Shown here: positions 34,293 to 42,636 of the stretch, piece by piece
Numbering within the stretch: position 1 is the first letter of the stretch
Layout: each line of letters opens with the position of its first letter
Origin: Acidimicrobiales bacterium
GTDB lineage: Bacteria; Actinomycetota; Acidimicrobiia; Acidimicrobiales; UBA8190
Length of the DNA stretch: 61,657 nt
Reading direction: 5' to 3'
NCBI GenBank assembly: GCA_030040015.1
Contig: JASHUM010000063.1
Coordinates: 1 to 61,657 of the forward strand
Translations under genes and position numbers: made by a program
The notes under the pieces: generated by a model
Seen by the model: only the letters and a program-made list of their open reading frames with translations
The model's database searches: none
Told to the model about the DNA's origin: nothing

Positions 34293-35177
34293 TCATCCCG
34301 AACTGTCCACGGACTGGACCTGCACCACGCGAACGGGCACCGACGAGCTCGTTTCGAGCGACGGGAGCGTTCCTCCCTCGCCAGGCACGGAGGACGTCCA
34401 CGACACCTTCCAGACGATCGTCGCGGTGACCGTGAAGGCTCCGTCGTCGGGGTCTCCGTCGGGGCTTGGCTGGCCGGCGGAGGTCGTCTCATAGGTGTAC
34501 GAGCACGAGGTGTTCTGAACTGATGCTGGAATGTTGACTTGGTACGCCGTGCCGGAACCGTCGCAAACGACGCTGTTGCCATCACCCATGTTCCACGTCA
34601 CGGAACTGGGCACGGCCCAGGCGGTGGCCGATATTCCGGCGACCGAAGCCGTTGCCGAATAGCTGTGCCAAATTCCGGGAGAGATCCACAACCAGGTCGC
34701 TAATCCGGTGATGCTGTCCGGCGACGGGTTGAGTTCGATCATCGGCGAAGGCAACGAGATCGACCGCACCGCTTGTTCCGCCACGGTGCTCGGGCTCACG
34801 ACGGCGACAGGGCCGGCCGAAGCCGGGGATGTCGGAACGAACACGACTTGTGTTGGCAGGTACGGCTGGAAACCCGGGCAGATCTCGGCGTACCAAGTGC
34901 CGGGTACTGTGCTCGGGCCCGAGTTCGCAGTGGACAAGGGTTGCCAATAGCAAGGCGACGATGAGCCCGATCCGCCTCCGGAATGCACCGGACTGCTCGC
35001 AGACGACCCGGGCACCGGCGACGATCCCGAGACCGTCACGGTGACGGTGGTACCGCCATCGGAACCTGCGGCGCCAGCCAGGGCCACGCCGGCCAACACC
35101 GCCAACAGCAACAATGTGCACATCAGCACCAATCCACCTCGAGAGAGGTGACGGCGCGTCCGCCTCGAATTCCACAT
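34293..35177 (-). CDS. Secreted protein, first gene of the tad operon
   Basis: A 294-residue exported protein. A basic N-terminus (MWNSRRTRRHLSRGG) leads into a hydrophobic signal (LVLMCTLLLLAVLAGVALAG), then a serine/glycine-rich region and a beta-rich domain with four cysteines (CYW, ICPGF, VCDG, TSCSY) that may form disulfides. Similar proteins open tad loci in Streptomyces, but none has a known role. It may be an adhesin or envelope component of the pilus. An upstream ATG at 35213 would extend it by 12 residues. Confidence 0.7.
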   Translation of the reverse strand: MWNSRRTRRHLSRGGLVLMCTLLLLAVLAGVALAGAAGSDGGTTVTVTVSGSSPVPGSSASSPVHSGGGSGSSSPCYWQPLSTANSGPSTVPGTWYAEICPGFQPYLPTQVVFVPTSPASAGPVAVVSPSTVAEQAVRSISLPSPMIELNPSPDSITGLATWLWISPGIWHSYSATASVAGISATAWAVPSSVTWNMGDGNSVVCDGSGTAYQVNIPASVQNTSCSYTYETTSAGQPSPDGDPDDGAFTVTATIVWKVSWTSSVPGEGGTLPSLETSSSVPVRVVQVQSVDSSG

Positions 35178-35495
35178 TCTTGAGAGGATCCGCCTTCCTC
35201 TGCCCCCCGCCATTAGGACGGTACCGGGACGTGAGGACTTTGACGAATCAGATCGACACGCGATTTTTCTTGGGGGGTCCGCGGTGTAAGTCGAAGACTG
35301 GAAGTTCAGTCGAGGATTGTTCATCCATCTCGACGGGCGCAATCCCGTGTGTCGAGGAACTCCCGCAGGAAGCTGGCGAGAGGGAGGCACAGGTCACATG
35401 GTGCGTGCCCGCGCTTGCCAGCAACCTCACACGGGAGTTTGCTGAGCTCCTTGCCGGAGCTCGCTGTCTGAGTCGCTGTTCGGTGAAACCCCTGG
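35178..35495. other. 318-bp intergenic region upstream of the tad operon
   Basis: No convincing gene on either strand. A TACCGT hexamer on the minus strand (35218-35223) is a candidate -10 for the tad operon. A perfect 7-bp hairpin, GAGCTCC at 35444-35450 and GGAGCTC at 35456-35462, lies just downstream of the SRAP gene and may help end its transcript, although no T-run follows. I do not recognise a riboswitch. Confidence 0.4.
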
Positions 35496-36254
35496 TCAGT
35501 CCCGGTTACCGGCAGCGCCGGGCACGAGGAAGACGTCTGCGTCCACCTCGAGATCGGGAGCGATGAGTTGTGGGCCGTCGTTGCGGGTGCTGTTGACCTC
35601 GGTGGTCACCGGGTGGCGGACGAGCGTCCCAGCCCCCGATGGCTTGAGCAGGTCTGAGACCTCAAGAGGGTCCTCGATCGAAGGGTCCAACCAACGTTCG
35701 CGGTCCGCCGATTCGATGATCACCGGCATCCGATGGTGGATCCCCTCCATGTCAGGACCCGCGACGGTCGTCATGATCACACACGTCTGCAGGTAGTTCT
35801 CGGGCTTGGGTTCGTCGCCACGCGCCTTGTCGAACCAGACTTCCCAGAGTCCAGCAAACGTAATTGGCTGGTCATCACTCCTTTTGAAGTAGAAGGGAAA
35901 TTTTGTCTTGGGCGCTGAATCGGGTACAGCCCATTCGTAGAAGCCATCTACGACGACGAGGCACCGGCGATGCCGGAGGGCCTGCTTGTACACGTTGCTC
36001 GCGGCTGTCTCGGCCCGTGCGTTGATGAGCTTGTAGCCCGTTTTGGGGTTCTTGGCCCAGTGGGGAACGAGCCCCCATCGAAAGAGGTCAAGGGTACGTG
36101 TGTGCTCATCCGTGGCTATCAGCGCAGGTAATGCCCGAGCCGGGCCCACGTTCCAACTCGGCCTCCCCTCGGGGTCCACGCCGGCCGCCAGCTGAGCCTC
36201 GAGAGCGCGAGCCAGCTGAGCGGGAGGGGTGTGGATATCAACGCGACCACACAT
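35496..36254 (-). CDS. yedK: SRAP-domain (HMCES/YedK) abasic-site processing protein
   Basis: A 252-residue SRAP protein. It begins MCGRVD, with the catalytic Cys2 that becomes N-terminal after methionine removal and bonds covalently to abasic sites in single-stranded DNA. FRWGLVPHWAK, LINARAETAA and RCLVVVDGFYEW are the other hallmark motifs, and IHHRMPVII carries the conserved active-site histidine. It stands alone, facing away from the steroid-type genes. Confidence 0.93.
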   Translation of the reverse strand: MCGRVDIHTPPAQLARALEAQLAAGVDPEGRPSWNVGPARALPALIATDEHTRTLDLFRWGLVPHWAKNPKTGYKLINARAETAASNVYKQALRHRRCLVVVDGFYEWAVPDSAPKTKFPFYFKRSDDQPITFAGLWEVWFDKARGDEPKPENYLQTCVIMTTVAGPDMEGIHHRMPVIIESADRERWLDPSIEDPLEVSDLLKPSGAGTLVRHPVTTEVNSTRNDGPQLIAPDLEVDADVFLVPGAAGNRD

Positions 36255-36335
36255 GGACGGGAGTGTACGAGCCAGCCGACCCGGGGGCGTTCACCGAGCC
36301 CAATCGTGGCCAGCCGCCACGGCTCCCAACCGGGG

Positions 36336-36728
36336 CTAGCCGAAGGAGAGCTTCTCGAACTCCCAGAAGGAGCGGAGGGAGGCGATCTTCCCCTCAGGGT
36401 CCGCTCGGTAGATGTTGATCAGGTCCACCGACCCCTGCTTGCCATCGGGCAGGGTGATGTGGATGGTCCCGGCAAATGCGCATTCACCGGCGCATTCGGA
36501 CGACTGGCGGATCTCGAAGCGAACTCGCTCACTCATGGAGATGACGTTGTCGTAGAAGGCGGTGATGGCCTCGATGCCGTGATGGCCCTTGCCATCGGGG
36601 TCGAACAGCGAAGGACCCACTGGGTCCTCGACTGACCCGTGGGCGGAGAAGAGGGCCAGCCATCCTTCTCGGTCCTTGGCCTCGGTCAGGGCCATCGACC
36701 GTCGTCCCACCTCGTATGCGAGCCCCAT
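36336..36728 (-). CDS. NTF2-like / SnoaL, ketosteroid isomerase-like protein
   Basis: A 130-residue single-domain protein with the NTF2-like cone-fold pattern: EAKDREGWLALFSAHGSVEDPVG, then GIEAITAFYDNVI, and three beta strands ending in IASLRSFWEFEKL. The family includes ketosteroid isomerases, epoxide hydrolases and many unknowns. The ATG at 36728 has GGGAGG five nt upstream. It is the last gene after the SDR and LLM oxidoreductase of the second steroid-type block, 35 bp behind the latter. Isomerase activity is only a suggestion from fold and context. Confidence 0.72.
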   Translation of the reverse strand: MGLAYEVGRRSMALTEAKDREGWLALFSAHGSVEDPVGPSLFDPDGKGHHGIEAITAFYDNVISMSERVRFEIRQSSECAGECAFAGTIHITLPDGKQGSVDLINIYRADPEGKIASLRSFWEFEKLSFG

Positions 36729-36763
36729 TCGTCCCTCCCACAACTCGTGGATCAATTTGTCGG

Positions 36764-37642
36764 CTACAGCTTGTGGATCACCTGGTCGGCGAATCTGCGG
36801 AGGTTGCCGAGCTTCGTCGCCAGGTCCTGGGTGTCTGGTCCCGTCGCGTACGGCCAGCGGAACCCGACGATGACATCGGTCACCCCCTGGTCCTCGAGCC
36901 TCTGCACCCCGTCCACTGAGTAAGCGTCCGTCGAGATGGCGTGAACCTCGAATCCCTTCCGGTCGCGCTCTTCCTCCTCCAGCCGGTGGTCGAGCTCGTC
37001 GAGGAGCCCAGGCAGATCGGCGGGGTCGCCTCCACCGTGCATCCACCCGTCGCCGGAACGCGCTGCCCGGCGCAGGGCGGCAGTGCCATGCCCTCCCACC
37101 AGGAGAGGGATGCGAGCACTCGGGGCTGGCGCCATCTTCACCGCCGGGACTTCGTACACCTGGCCGTGGTACTCGAAGAAACCACCACCGGGGTCGGCCA
37201 GTCCCCGGATGATCTCGATGGCTTCGTCCATACGACGGCCACGGCCCTCCCATGGGACTCCCAGGATCTCGTAATCCTCCGGCCACGGGCTCGTGCCTAC
37301 GCCGAGGGCGAACCGGTTCCCGGTGAGCACTGCCACCGAAGAGGCCTGCTTGGCCACGAGAACGGGATGGCGGATGGGCAGTTTCAAGACGAACGTCACG
37401 AAACGGAGGCGTTCGGTGGCCGCCCCCATGGCTGCGGCCAAGGTGAAGGGGTCGATGAAGGGCTTGTCCTCCAGGAATTCCCGGGTTCCGTCGGGATTGA
37501 ACGGATAGCGCGCGTCGGAGTCCCGGGGATAGCAGATGCTGTCGGGCACCACCATCGAGTCGTACCCAGCCTCCTCGGCTGCCCGGGCCAGCGGCACGTA
37601 AAGGGCCGGATCGGTCATCGACTCGGCATAGCTGAAACGCAC
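36764..37642 (-). CDS. LLM-class (F420/FMN-dependent) oxidoreductase
   Basis: A 292-residue luciferase-like monooxygenase-fold protein. VPLARAAEEAGYDSMVVPDS, LRFVTFVLKLPIRHPVLVAKQASSVA (core of the barrel) and PLLVGGHGTAALRRAAR are typical of actinobacterial F420-dependent LLM proteins. A similar protein lies in the mycobacterial sterol regulon (Rv3520c), as I recall. The GTG at 37642 has a strong GGAGGAGG and lies 14 bp after the SDR stop, so both are in one operon. The substrate is unknown. Confidence 0.85.
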   Translation of the reverse strand: MRFSYAESMTDPALYVPLARAAEEAGYDSMVVPDSICYPRDSDARYPFNPDGTREFLEDKPFIDPFTLAAAMGAATERLRFVTFVLKLPIRHPVLVAKQASSVAVLTGNRFALGVGTSPWPEDYEILGVPWEGRGRRMDEAIEIIRGLADPGGGFFEYHGQVYEVPAVKMAPAPSARIPLLVGGHGTAALRRAARSGDGWMHGGGDPADLPGLLDELDHRLEEEERDRKGFEVHAISTDAYSVDGVQRLEDQGVTDVIVGFRWPYATGPDTQDLATKLGNLRRFADQVIHKL

Positions 37643-37656
37643 CCAGCCTCCTCCTC

Positions 37657-38595
37657 TCAGGTGTTGGGCTTCTCCCCCGCCGACGCCGCCCGGCGGTACT
37701 CCTCGAGGCGATCGATGAGGCTCATGCGCTCCACGCCCACCTCGTCGAATCGATCGGCGATCTCCTCCGGCGTCCATCGGCCGTCCTTGTGCACCTCGCG
37801 GACCTCGACCGGCTGGTTCCAAACTGCGATCCGACCCCCGACGACCGTGTACACCTGACCGGTCACGTCCTTGGACGCGTCCGAGAGGAGGTAGACGACC
37901 ATGGGGGCGACGTCCTCCGGATCTCCCATCTCGGCCAGCTCCATGGGCACGTTGGCCGACATTCTGGTCCGGGCGATCGGGGCGACGGCGTTGGCTCGTA
38001 CTCCGTAGCGGTACAGGCCGGCCGCCGCTGAGCGCACGAGCGAGACGACGCCCCCCTTGGCGGCGGAGTAGTTGGCCTGGGCGACGCTCCCGGCGAAGGC
38101 ACCGGAGGTGAAGCCGACCAGCGACCCGGCCTCCTGCTTGCGCATGACGGCCGAGGCATGCCGGAACATCGTGAAATGGCCCTTCAGATGCGTGGCGATC
38201 ACGGCGTCCCACTCGTCCTCGGACATGTTGAAGAGCATGCGCTCTCGGAGAATGCCGGCCACGGCGACGACACCGTCGATGCGTCCCCAGGTGTCGACGG
38301 CGCGCTCGACGATGTGGGCGCCACCTGCCATCGTGCTCACGTCTTCGGCAACCGCCAAAGCCTCTCCGCCCCCGTCCACGATCTCGGACACGACGGCCTC
38401 GGCGACCTCGCTCTTCGGATCCTCGCCGGCGAGGTCCACCCCGATGTCGGCGGCCACCACCTTGGCGCCCTCCTCCGCGCAGGCCAGCGCGCAGGCCCGG
38501 CCGATGCCGCCGCCGGCGCCCGTGATGGCGACCACCTTGCCGTCGAGGAATCCTCCCACCACCGTCTCGCTTTCTGTCTTCCCGCCCCGCTTCAT
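37657..38595 (-). CDS. SDR-family 3-hydroxyacyl-CoA/steroid dehydrogenase (Hsd4-like)
   Basis: A 312-residue SDR with TGAGGGIGRACALACAEEGA as cofactor motif, RERMLFNMSEDEWDAVIATHLKGH (cap helix typical of the multifunctional beta-oxidation SDRs), the catalytic YSAAK and a 60-residue C-terminal extension after the SDR core (VGGRIAVWNQP and on). This form matches peroxisome-type 3-hydroxyacyl-CoA dehydrogenases such as Hsd4A in mycobacteria. The ATG at 38595 is 36 bp from the KstR-like box. It leads an operon with the LLM and NTF2-like genes. Confidence 0.85.
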   Translation of the reverse strand: MKRGGKTESETVVGGFLDGKVVAITGAGGGIGRACALACAEEGAKVVAADIGVDLAGEDPKSEVAEAVVSEIVDGGGEALAVAEDVSTMAGGAHIVERAVDTWGRIDGVVAVAGILRERMLFNMSEDEWDAVIATHLKGHFTMFRHASAVMRKQEAGSLVGFTSGAFAGSVAQANYSAAKGGVVSLVRSAAAGLYRYGVRANAVAPIARTRMSANVPMELAEMGDPEDVAPMVVYLLSDASKDVTGQVYTVVGGRIAVWNQPVEVREVHKDGRWTPEEIADRFDEVGVERMSLIDRLEEYRRAASAGEKPNT

Positions 38596-38630
38596 CCGCC
38601 CTGGTCGGAAGGGCGGCGCTTGATCATATC

Positions 38631-38644
38631 GAGAACGTGTTCTA
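38631..38644. promoter_or_regulatory. KstR-like operator between divergent SDR and acyl-CoA synthetase
   Basis: The bases GAGAACGTGTTCTA match seven of the eight fixed positions of the KstR consensus TNNAACNNGTTNNA (the first T is G) and have perfect AGAAC/GTTCT arms. The box is 36 bp from the SDR start and 10 bp from the synthetase ATG, overlapping the synthetase -10 hexamer TACCTT (38643-38648). One bound repressor could control both directions. Confidence 0.62.
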
Positions 38645-38654
38645 CCTTCGCTCC

Positions 38655-40205
38655 ATGACCGACTTCGGCTTCTGGGCCATGGCGGAGGAGGAACCGGACC
38701 ACCTCGCCCTGGTGGCACCCGACGGCACCGAGCTCTCTGCCGGCCGGTTGCTCGCCCAAGCCAACCAGGTGGTCCACGCCCTGCGGGCGCTCGGCATGGA
38801 ACGCGGTGATTCGGTGGCATTCGTGCTGCCCAATTCGGTCGAGGTCTTCGAGATCTATCTGGCCGCCCTCCAGGTCGGTTGGTACCTCGTCCCCATCAAC
38901 CACCACCTGGTGGCCCCCGAGGTCGCCTACATCGTCCGGGACAGTGGGGCCAAAGTGTTCGTCGGGCACGAGCGCTTTGCCGACGTGTGTGTCAAGGCGG
39001 CCGAAGAGGCCGGGATCGACCGCGCCCGCCGGCTGTCCGTCGGAGAGATACCGGGGTTCACCCCCTTCACCGTCCTCCGAGACTCCCAGAGCCCGGAGAA
39101 ACCCGAGGACCGGACGCTCGGCGACACAATGAACTACACCTCGGGGACGACCGGGAACCCGAAGGGAGTCCGCCGCGCCTTGACCGGCGCCGATCCGGAC
39201 GCCATGGCCATCTCGCTCGCCGGCATCCTTCTGCTCTTCGGCATCCAATCGCGGGACGACAACGTCCATCTGTGCGGTTCACCGTTGTACCACACGGCCG
39301 TCATGCGCTTCGCCGGTGCTGCCATGCACATGGGCCACACCGTCGTGCTCATGGACAAGTGGAGCGGTGAGGAGATGCTCGAGCTCATCGAGCGCCGTCG
39401 AGTCACCCACTCGCACATGGTGCCCACCCAGTTCCACAGGTTGCTCGCACTGCCCGACGAGGCCAGGAACCGCCACGACCTGAGCTCGCTCCGCCACATG
39501 ATCCACGCCGCTGCCCCTTGTCCAGTCGACACCAAGCACAAGATGATCGAATGGTGGGGCCCGGTGATCGACGAGTACTACGCCGCATCCGAGGGTGGGG
39601 GCACGGTGGTGAACACCGAGGAGTGGCTCAAGAAGCCGGGGACGGTCGGCAGGCCGTGGCCTATCTCCGAGATCGCCATCTTCGACGACGCCGGCGATCG
39701 CCTGGGCGCGGGCGAGGTGGGGACCGTGTACATGTCCATGCAGGCCGGCGACTTCGAGTACCACAAGGACAAGGAGAAGACCCAGAAGAACCGCATCGGG
39801 AAGTTCTTCACCGTGGGCGATGTCGGATATCTCGACGAGGACGGATACCTGTTCCTCTGCGACCGAAAGACCGACATGATCATCTCGGGGGGCGCAAACA
39901 TCTATCCGGCCGAGATCGAGAACGTGCTCCTCTCGCATCCCAAGGTGGTGGACGCCGCCGTCTTCGGCATCCCCCACGACGACTGGGGTGAAGAAGTGAA
40001 GGCGGTCATTCAGCCGGTCGACGGCGTGGGAGGTTCCCCCGAGCTCGCCCAGGAGATCCTGGCCTGGTGCGAGGGCCGACTGGCCAAGTTCAAGACGCCG
40101 AAATCGATCGACTTCACCGAGGACATGCCGCGGGACCCCAACGGAAAGCTCTACAAGAGAAAGCTTCGCGACCCCTACTGGGAGGGGCGCGAGCGAGCGA
40201 TCTAG
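38655..40205 (+). CDS. Acyl-CoA synthetase under a KstR-like box
   Basis: A 516-residue ANL-family ligase. The P-loop is NYTSGTTGNPKGV, the middle has YYAASEGGG, the hinge reads FTVGDVGYLDEDGYL, and the C-terminal domain has DRKTDMIISGGANIYPAEIE and the lysine region DPNGKLYKRKLRD. It activates an acid, perhaps a sterol side chain or related lipid given the operator. The ATG at 38655 follows TACCTT by 6 nt with no Shine-Dalgarno sequence, pointing to a leaderless mRNA; a GTG at 38637 inside the operator is unlikely. The exact FadD class is not determined. Confidence 0.88.
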   Translation: MTDFGFWAMAEEEPDHLALVAPDGTELSAGRLLAQANQVVHALRALGMERGDSVAFVLPNSVEVFEIYLAALQVGWYLVPINHHLVAPEVAYIVRDSGAKVFVGHERFADVCVKAAEEAGIDRARRLSVGEIPGFTPFTVLRDSQSPEKPEDRTLGDTMNYTSGTTGNPKGVRRALTGADPDAMAISLAGILLLFGIQSRDDNVHLCGSPLYHTAVMRFAGAAMHMGHTVVLMDKWSGEEMLELIERRRVTHSHMVPTQFHRLLALPDEARNRHDLSSLRHMIHAAAPCPVDTKHKMIEWWGPVIDEYYAASEGGGTVVNTEEWLKKPGTVGRPWPISEIAIFDDAGDRLGAGEVGTVYMSMQAGDFEYHKDKEKTQKNRIGKFFTVGDVGYLDEDGYLFLCDRKTDMIISGGANIYPAEIENVLLSHPKVVDAAVFGIPHDDWGEEVKAVIQPVDGVGGSPELAQEILAWCEGRLAKFKTPKSIDFTEDMPRDPNGKLYKRKLRDPYWEGRERAI

Positions 40206-40233
40206 GTGTAGCCCATGCTCGGCGCTCGGCTCC

Positions 40234-42636
40234 TTACTTGCCGCTCGCAGCCCGGGCGGCGTCCACGAGTGACAGCAGGGCTCTCACGTCGATCGGTTTG
40301 GTGAGCTGACCGGCGACCCCGCGGCCCAGCAGCCTCCTCACCTGCCCCGGGCCGGCCTCTGTGCTCAGGACAGCCACCGGGGTGGACGCGCAGGCGGGAT
40401 CCTCTCCCAGGCGGTCGAGCAACGTCGAGCCCGGCATGTCGGGGAGCTGGAGGTCGAGCAGGACGAGGTCGGGGCGCTCTTGTCGGGCCAGTTCCAAGGC
40501 GCGCTGTCCCTCGCGGGCCGCGAGCAGTACCACACCGGGACGGCGAGCGAGGACCCGCTCCACCAGCTCCCGGCTGCTCAGGTCCTCCTCGACGAGAAGG
40601 ACCCGGAACACGGCCCGGGTCCCTGCCGACCCGCTCCGCTCCACACCCGTCCCGCCGCCCGGATTCGACCCGCCCGAGCTGACGTCGTCGGGGACCACAG
40701 CCATGGGGAGCTCGAGCGAGAACGTGCTTCCCACCTCGGGGACCGACTCAGCGGCGATGGTGCCGTTCATACGCTCGACGAGGTGCTTGGCCAAGGCCAG
40801 GCCAACCCCCGTCCCGTCCACACCCGACTGCTCTGCGCCCAATCGGTCGAACGGTTCGAAGACGCGACTCAAGTCCTCGGCGCGAATGCCCTGCCCGGTG
40901 TCGGCCACAGCCAGCCGCACCCGGCCGCCGGGAGCGGGCTCACTGAATATGTCCACCCGGCCCCCAGGGCGGTTGTACTTGACCGCGTTGGAGAGGAGGT
41001 TCACAAGGACCTGGAGAAGACGCTGGCGGTCGGCCAGGACGGCCGGGCACTCGTGGCGATCGATGGTGTTCTGCACGGAGACTTCGGCGCGCTCGGCCAT
41101 GGTACGGACGGCGTCGATGGCCTCGGCGACCACGTCGGCCAACAGTACGGCCCGGACAGCGAGCTCGAGGTGCCCCGTCTCGATCCGGGCGATGTCGAGG
41201 ACCTCGTCGATGAGCTGAAGGAGGTGCCTGCCGGCCCTCAGGATGTGGTCCACCGCCTCGGCTTGCGGAAGGGCGAGGTCGTCCATCTCGAGCAGCTGGG
41301 AGAACCCCAAGATGGCGTTGAGCGGTGTACGCAGCTCATGGCTCATCCGTGAAAGGAACTCGCTCTTCGCCCGGCTCGCCTGCTCGGCCGCCTGGCGCAA
41401 CTCGCGCAGCCGTGTCTCGGAATCGAGGCGCGCCGAGACGTCCCGGGTCACCACGACCCCGCCCAGGAATCGGCCCTCGTCGTCAGCCACAGCTTGTGCA
41501 CGCGAGTCCAACGTCACCCAGTGACCCTCGGCGTGGAGGACCCGATAGCGCACATGGAGATGCGGGCGAGACCCGGTGACCATCCCGATGAACGCCGATG
41601 CAACGTCGTCGAAGTCGTCGGGATGGACGAGCGAGAAGAGCTCCGAGTTGCTCGGTGGACGATGCTGGTACCCGAGGATCTGCTGCTCGGCCTGGCTCAC
41701 GTGGCGCACACGCCCCTCGGAGTCAAGGAGCGAGATGATGTCGGGACTCGTGGCCAGGATCGTGTCGAGGACGACCTGGCGCGCCTGGAGCGCCGCCTCG
41801 GCTCGCTTGCGCTCGGTGATGTCGGTGGCGATACCGCACGTGGCATAGAAGTGCCCGTCCTCACCGTAGAGCGGGAAGAGCGAGAGCATGAAGTGTCGCG
41901 GTCCGTCTGGTGTCTCGAGGCGTAGGTCCCGGACCTGTGATGGGTGGTCGGGACCGCCGCCGGCCACACCCCCTTCCCCTTCCCGGTCGTCCAACGACAG
42001 ACGGAGCAGCTCCTCGACTTCGTCCAAGGACGGGGCGTTGTCAGGTTGGCACTCGGTGTCGCTCCGGCCGATGACCTGTTCAACAGAACGCCCCATCACG
42101 GCCGTCCACGCCTCGTTGGCGAGGAGATAGCGACTATCGAGCCCCTTCACGAAGATGACCGCCGGTGAGTGCGAGACGATGGCGCGCAGCCTGGCCTCGC
42201 CGGCCCGCACTGCCTCCTCGGCTGCCAATCGATCCGTCACGTCCCGGCCGGCAAAAAACCTGAGTCCTCGCTGATCATCGGCGCGAACCGTCCATTCCAG
42301 CCGTCGCCACACCCCGTCTCGGCGGCGCATCCGCGCGGTGACGGCAACTTCACCTTGGTTCGACCGGCCCGACCGTGTCCTTCCGGCCGAATCCAAGACG
42401 TGCTGCCCGTCATCATCGGCGAGCGCGGCAAGAGGCGTGCCGCGCACACCGTCCAAGGCGTAGCCGAGGGCACGCTCGAACCCGAGGTTGCACCACAGCA
42501 GCCGGCCCTCGGGGTCGCACACGCACAGCACCTGGCTCGTGAGGTTGAGGACGTTTCGGAGTGCCAACCCCGAAGGCGGCCGGAGCGCCACAGCTGTGGC
42601 GACCGGGCTTCGAGTGGCGTTCTCGCGATCGTTCAT
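40234..42636 (-). CDS. Hybrid sensor histidine kinase (3 PAS, HisKA, HATPase, REC)
   Basis: An 800-residue cytoplasmic hybrid kinase with no membrane segment. Three PAS domains occupy about residues 25-400 (LLWCNLGFERALGYA; ILGYQH marks the third). The H-box is KSEFLSRMSHELRTPLN near residue 436, the N-box LLSNAVKYN and the G-boxes DTGQGI and GTGVGLALAKH complete the kinase, and a C-terminal receiver has the phosphate-accepting Asp in LVLLDLQLPDMPG. The ATG overlaps the stop of the upstream kinase. No DNA-binding output is attached. Confidence 0.93.
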   Translation of the reverse strand: MNDRENATRSPVATAVALRPPSGLALRNVLNLTSQVLCVCDPEGRLLWCNLGFERALGYALDGVRGTPLAALADDDGQHVLDSAGRTRSGRSNQGEVAVTARMRRRDGVWRRLEWTVRADDQRGLRFFAGRDVTDRLAAEEAVRAGEARLRAIVSHSPAVIFVKGLDSRYLLANEAWTAVMGRSVEQVIGRSDTECQPDNAPSLDEVEELLRLSLDDREGEGGVAGGGPDHPSQVRDLRLETPDGPRHFMLSLFPLYGEDGHFYATCGIATDITERKRAEAALQARQVVLDTILATSPDIISLLDSEGRVRHVSQAEQQILGYQHRPPSNSELFSLVHPDDFDDVASAFIGMVTGSRPHLHVRYRVLHAEGHWVTLDSRAQAVADDEGRFLGGVVVTRDVSARLDSETRLRELRQAAEQASRAKSEFLSRMSHELRTPLNAILGFSQLLEMDDLALPQAEAVDHILRAGRHLLQLIDEVLDIARIETGHLELAVRAVLLADVVAEAIDAVRTMAERAEVSVQNTIDRHECPAVLADRQRLLQVLVNLLSNAVKYNRPGGRVDIFSEPAPGGRVRLAVADTGQGIRAEDLSRVFEPFDRLGAEQSGVDGTGVGLALAKHLVERMNGTIAAESVPEVGSTFSLELPMAVVPDDVSSGGSNPGGGTGVERSGSAGTRAVFRVLLVEEDLSSRELVERVLARRPGVVLLAAREGQRALELARQERPDLVLLDLQLPDMPGSTLLDRLGEDPACASTPVAVLSTEAGPGQVRRLLGRGVAGQLTKPIDVRALLSLVDAARAASGK

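Noticed and set aside
35178-35495. Possible riboswitch upstream of the tad operon
   Set aside because: Some inverted repeats exist but no known consensus (for example c-di-GMP) can be matched; only a simple hairpin is reported.
36764-38212. Apparent 190-residue N-terminal extension of the LLM oxidoreductase
   Set aside because: It overlaps the SDR in another frame and the GTG at 37642 has a strong Shine-Dalgarno sequence where similarity begins.
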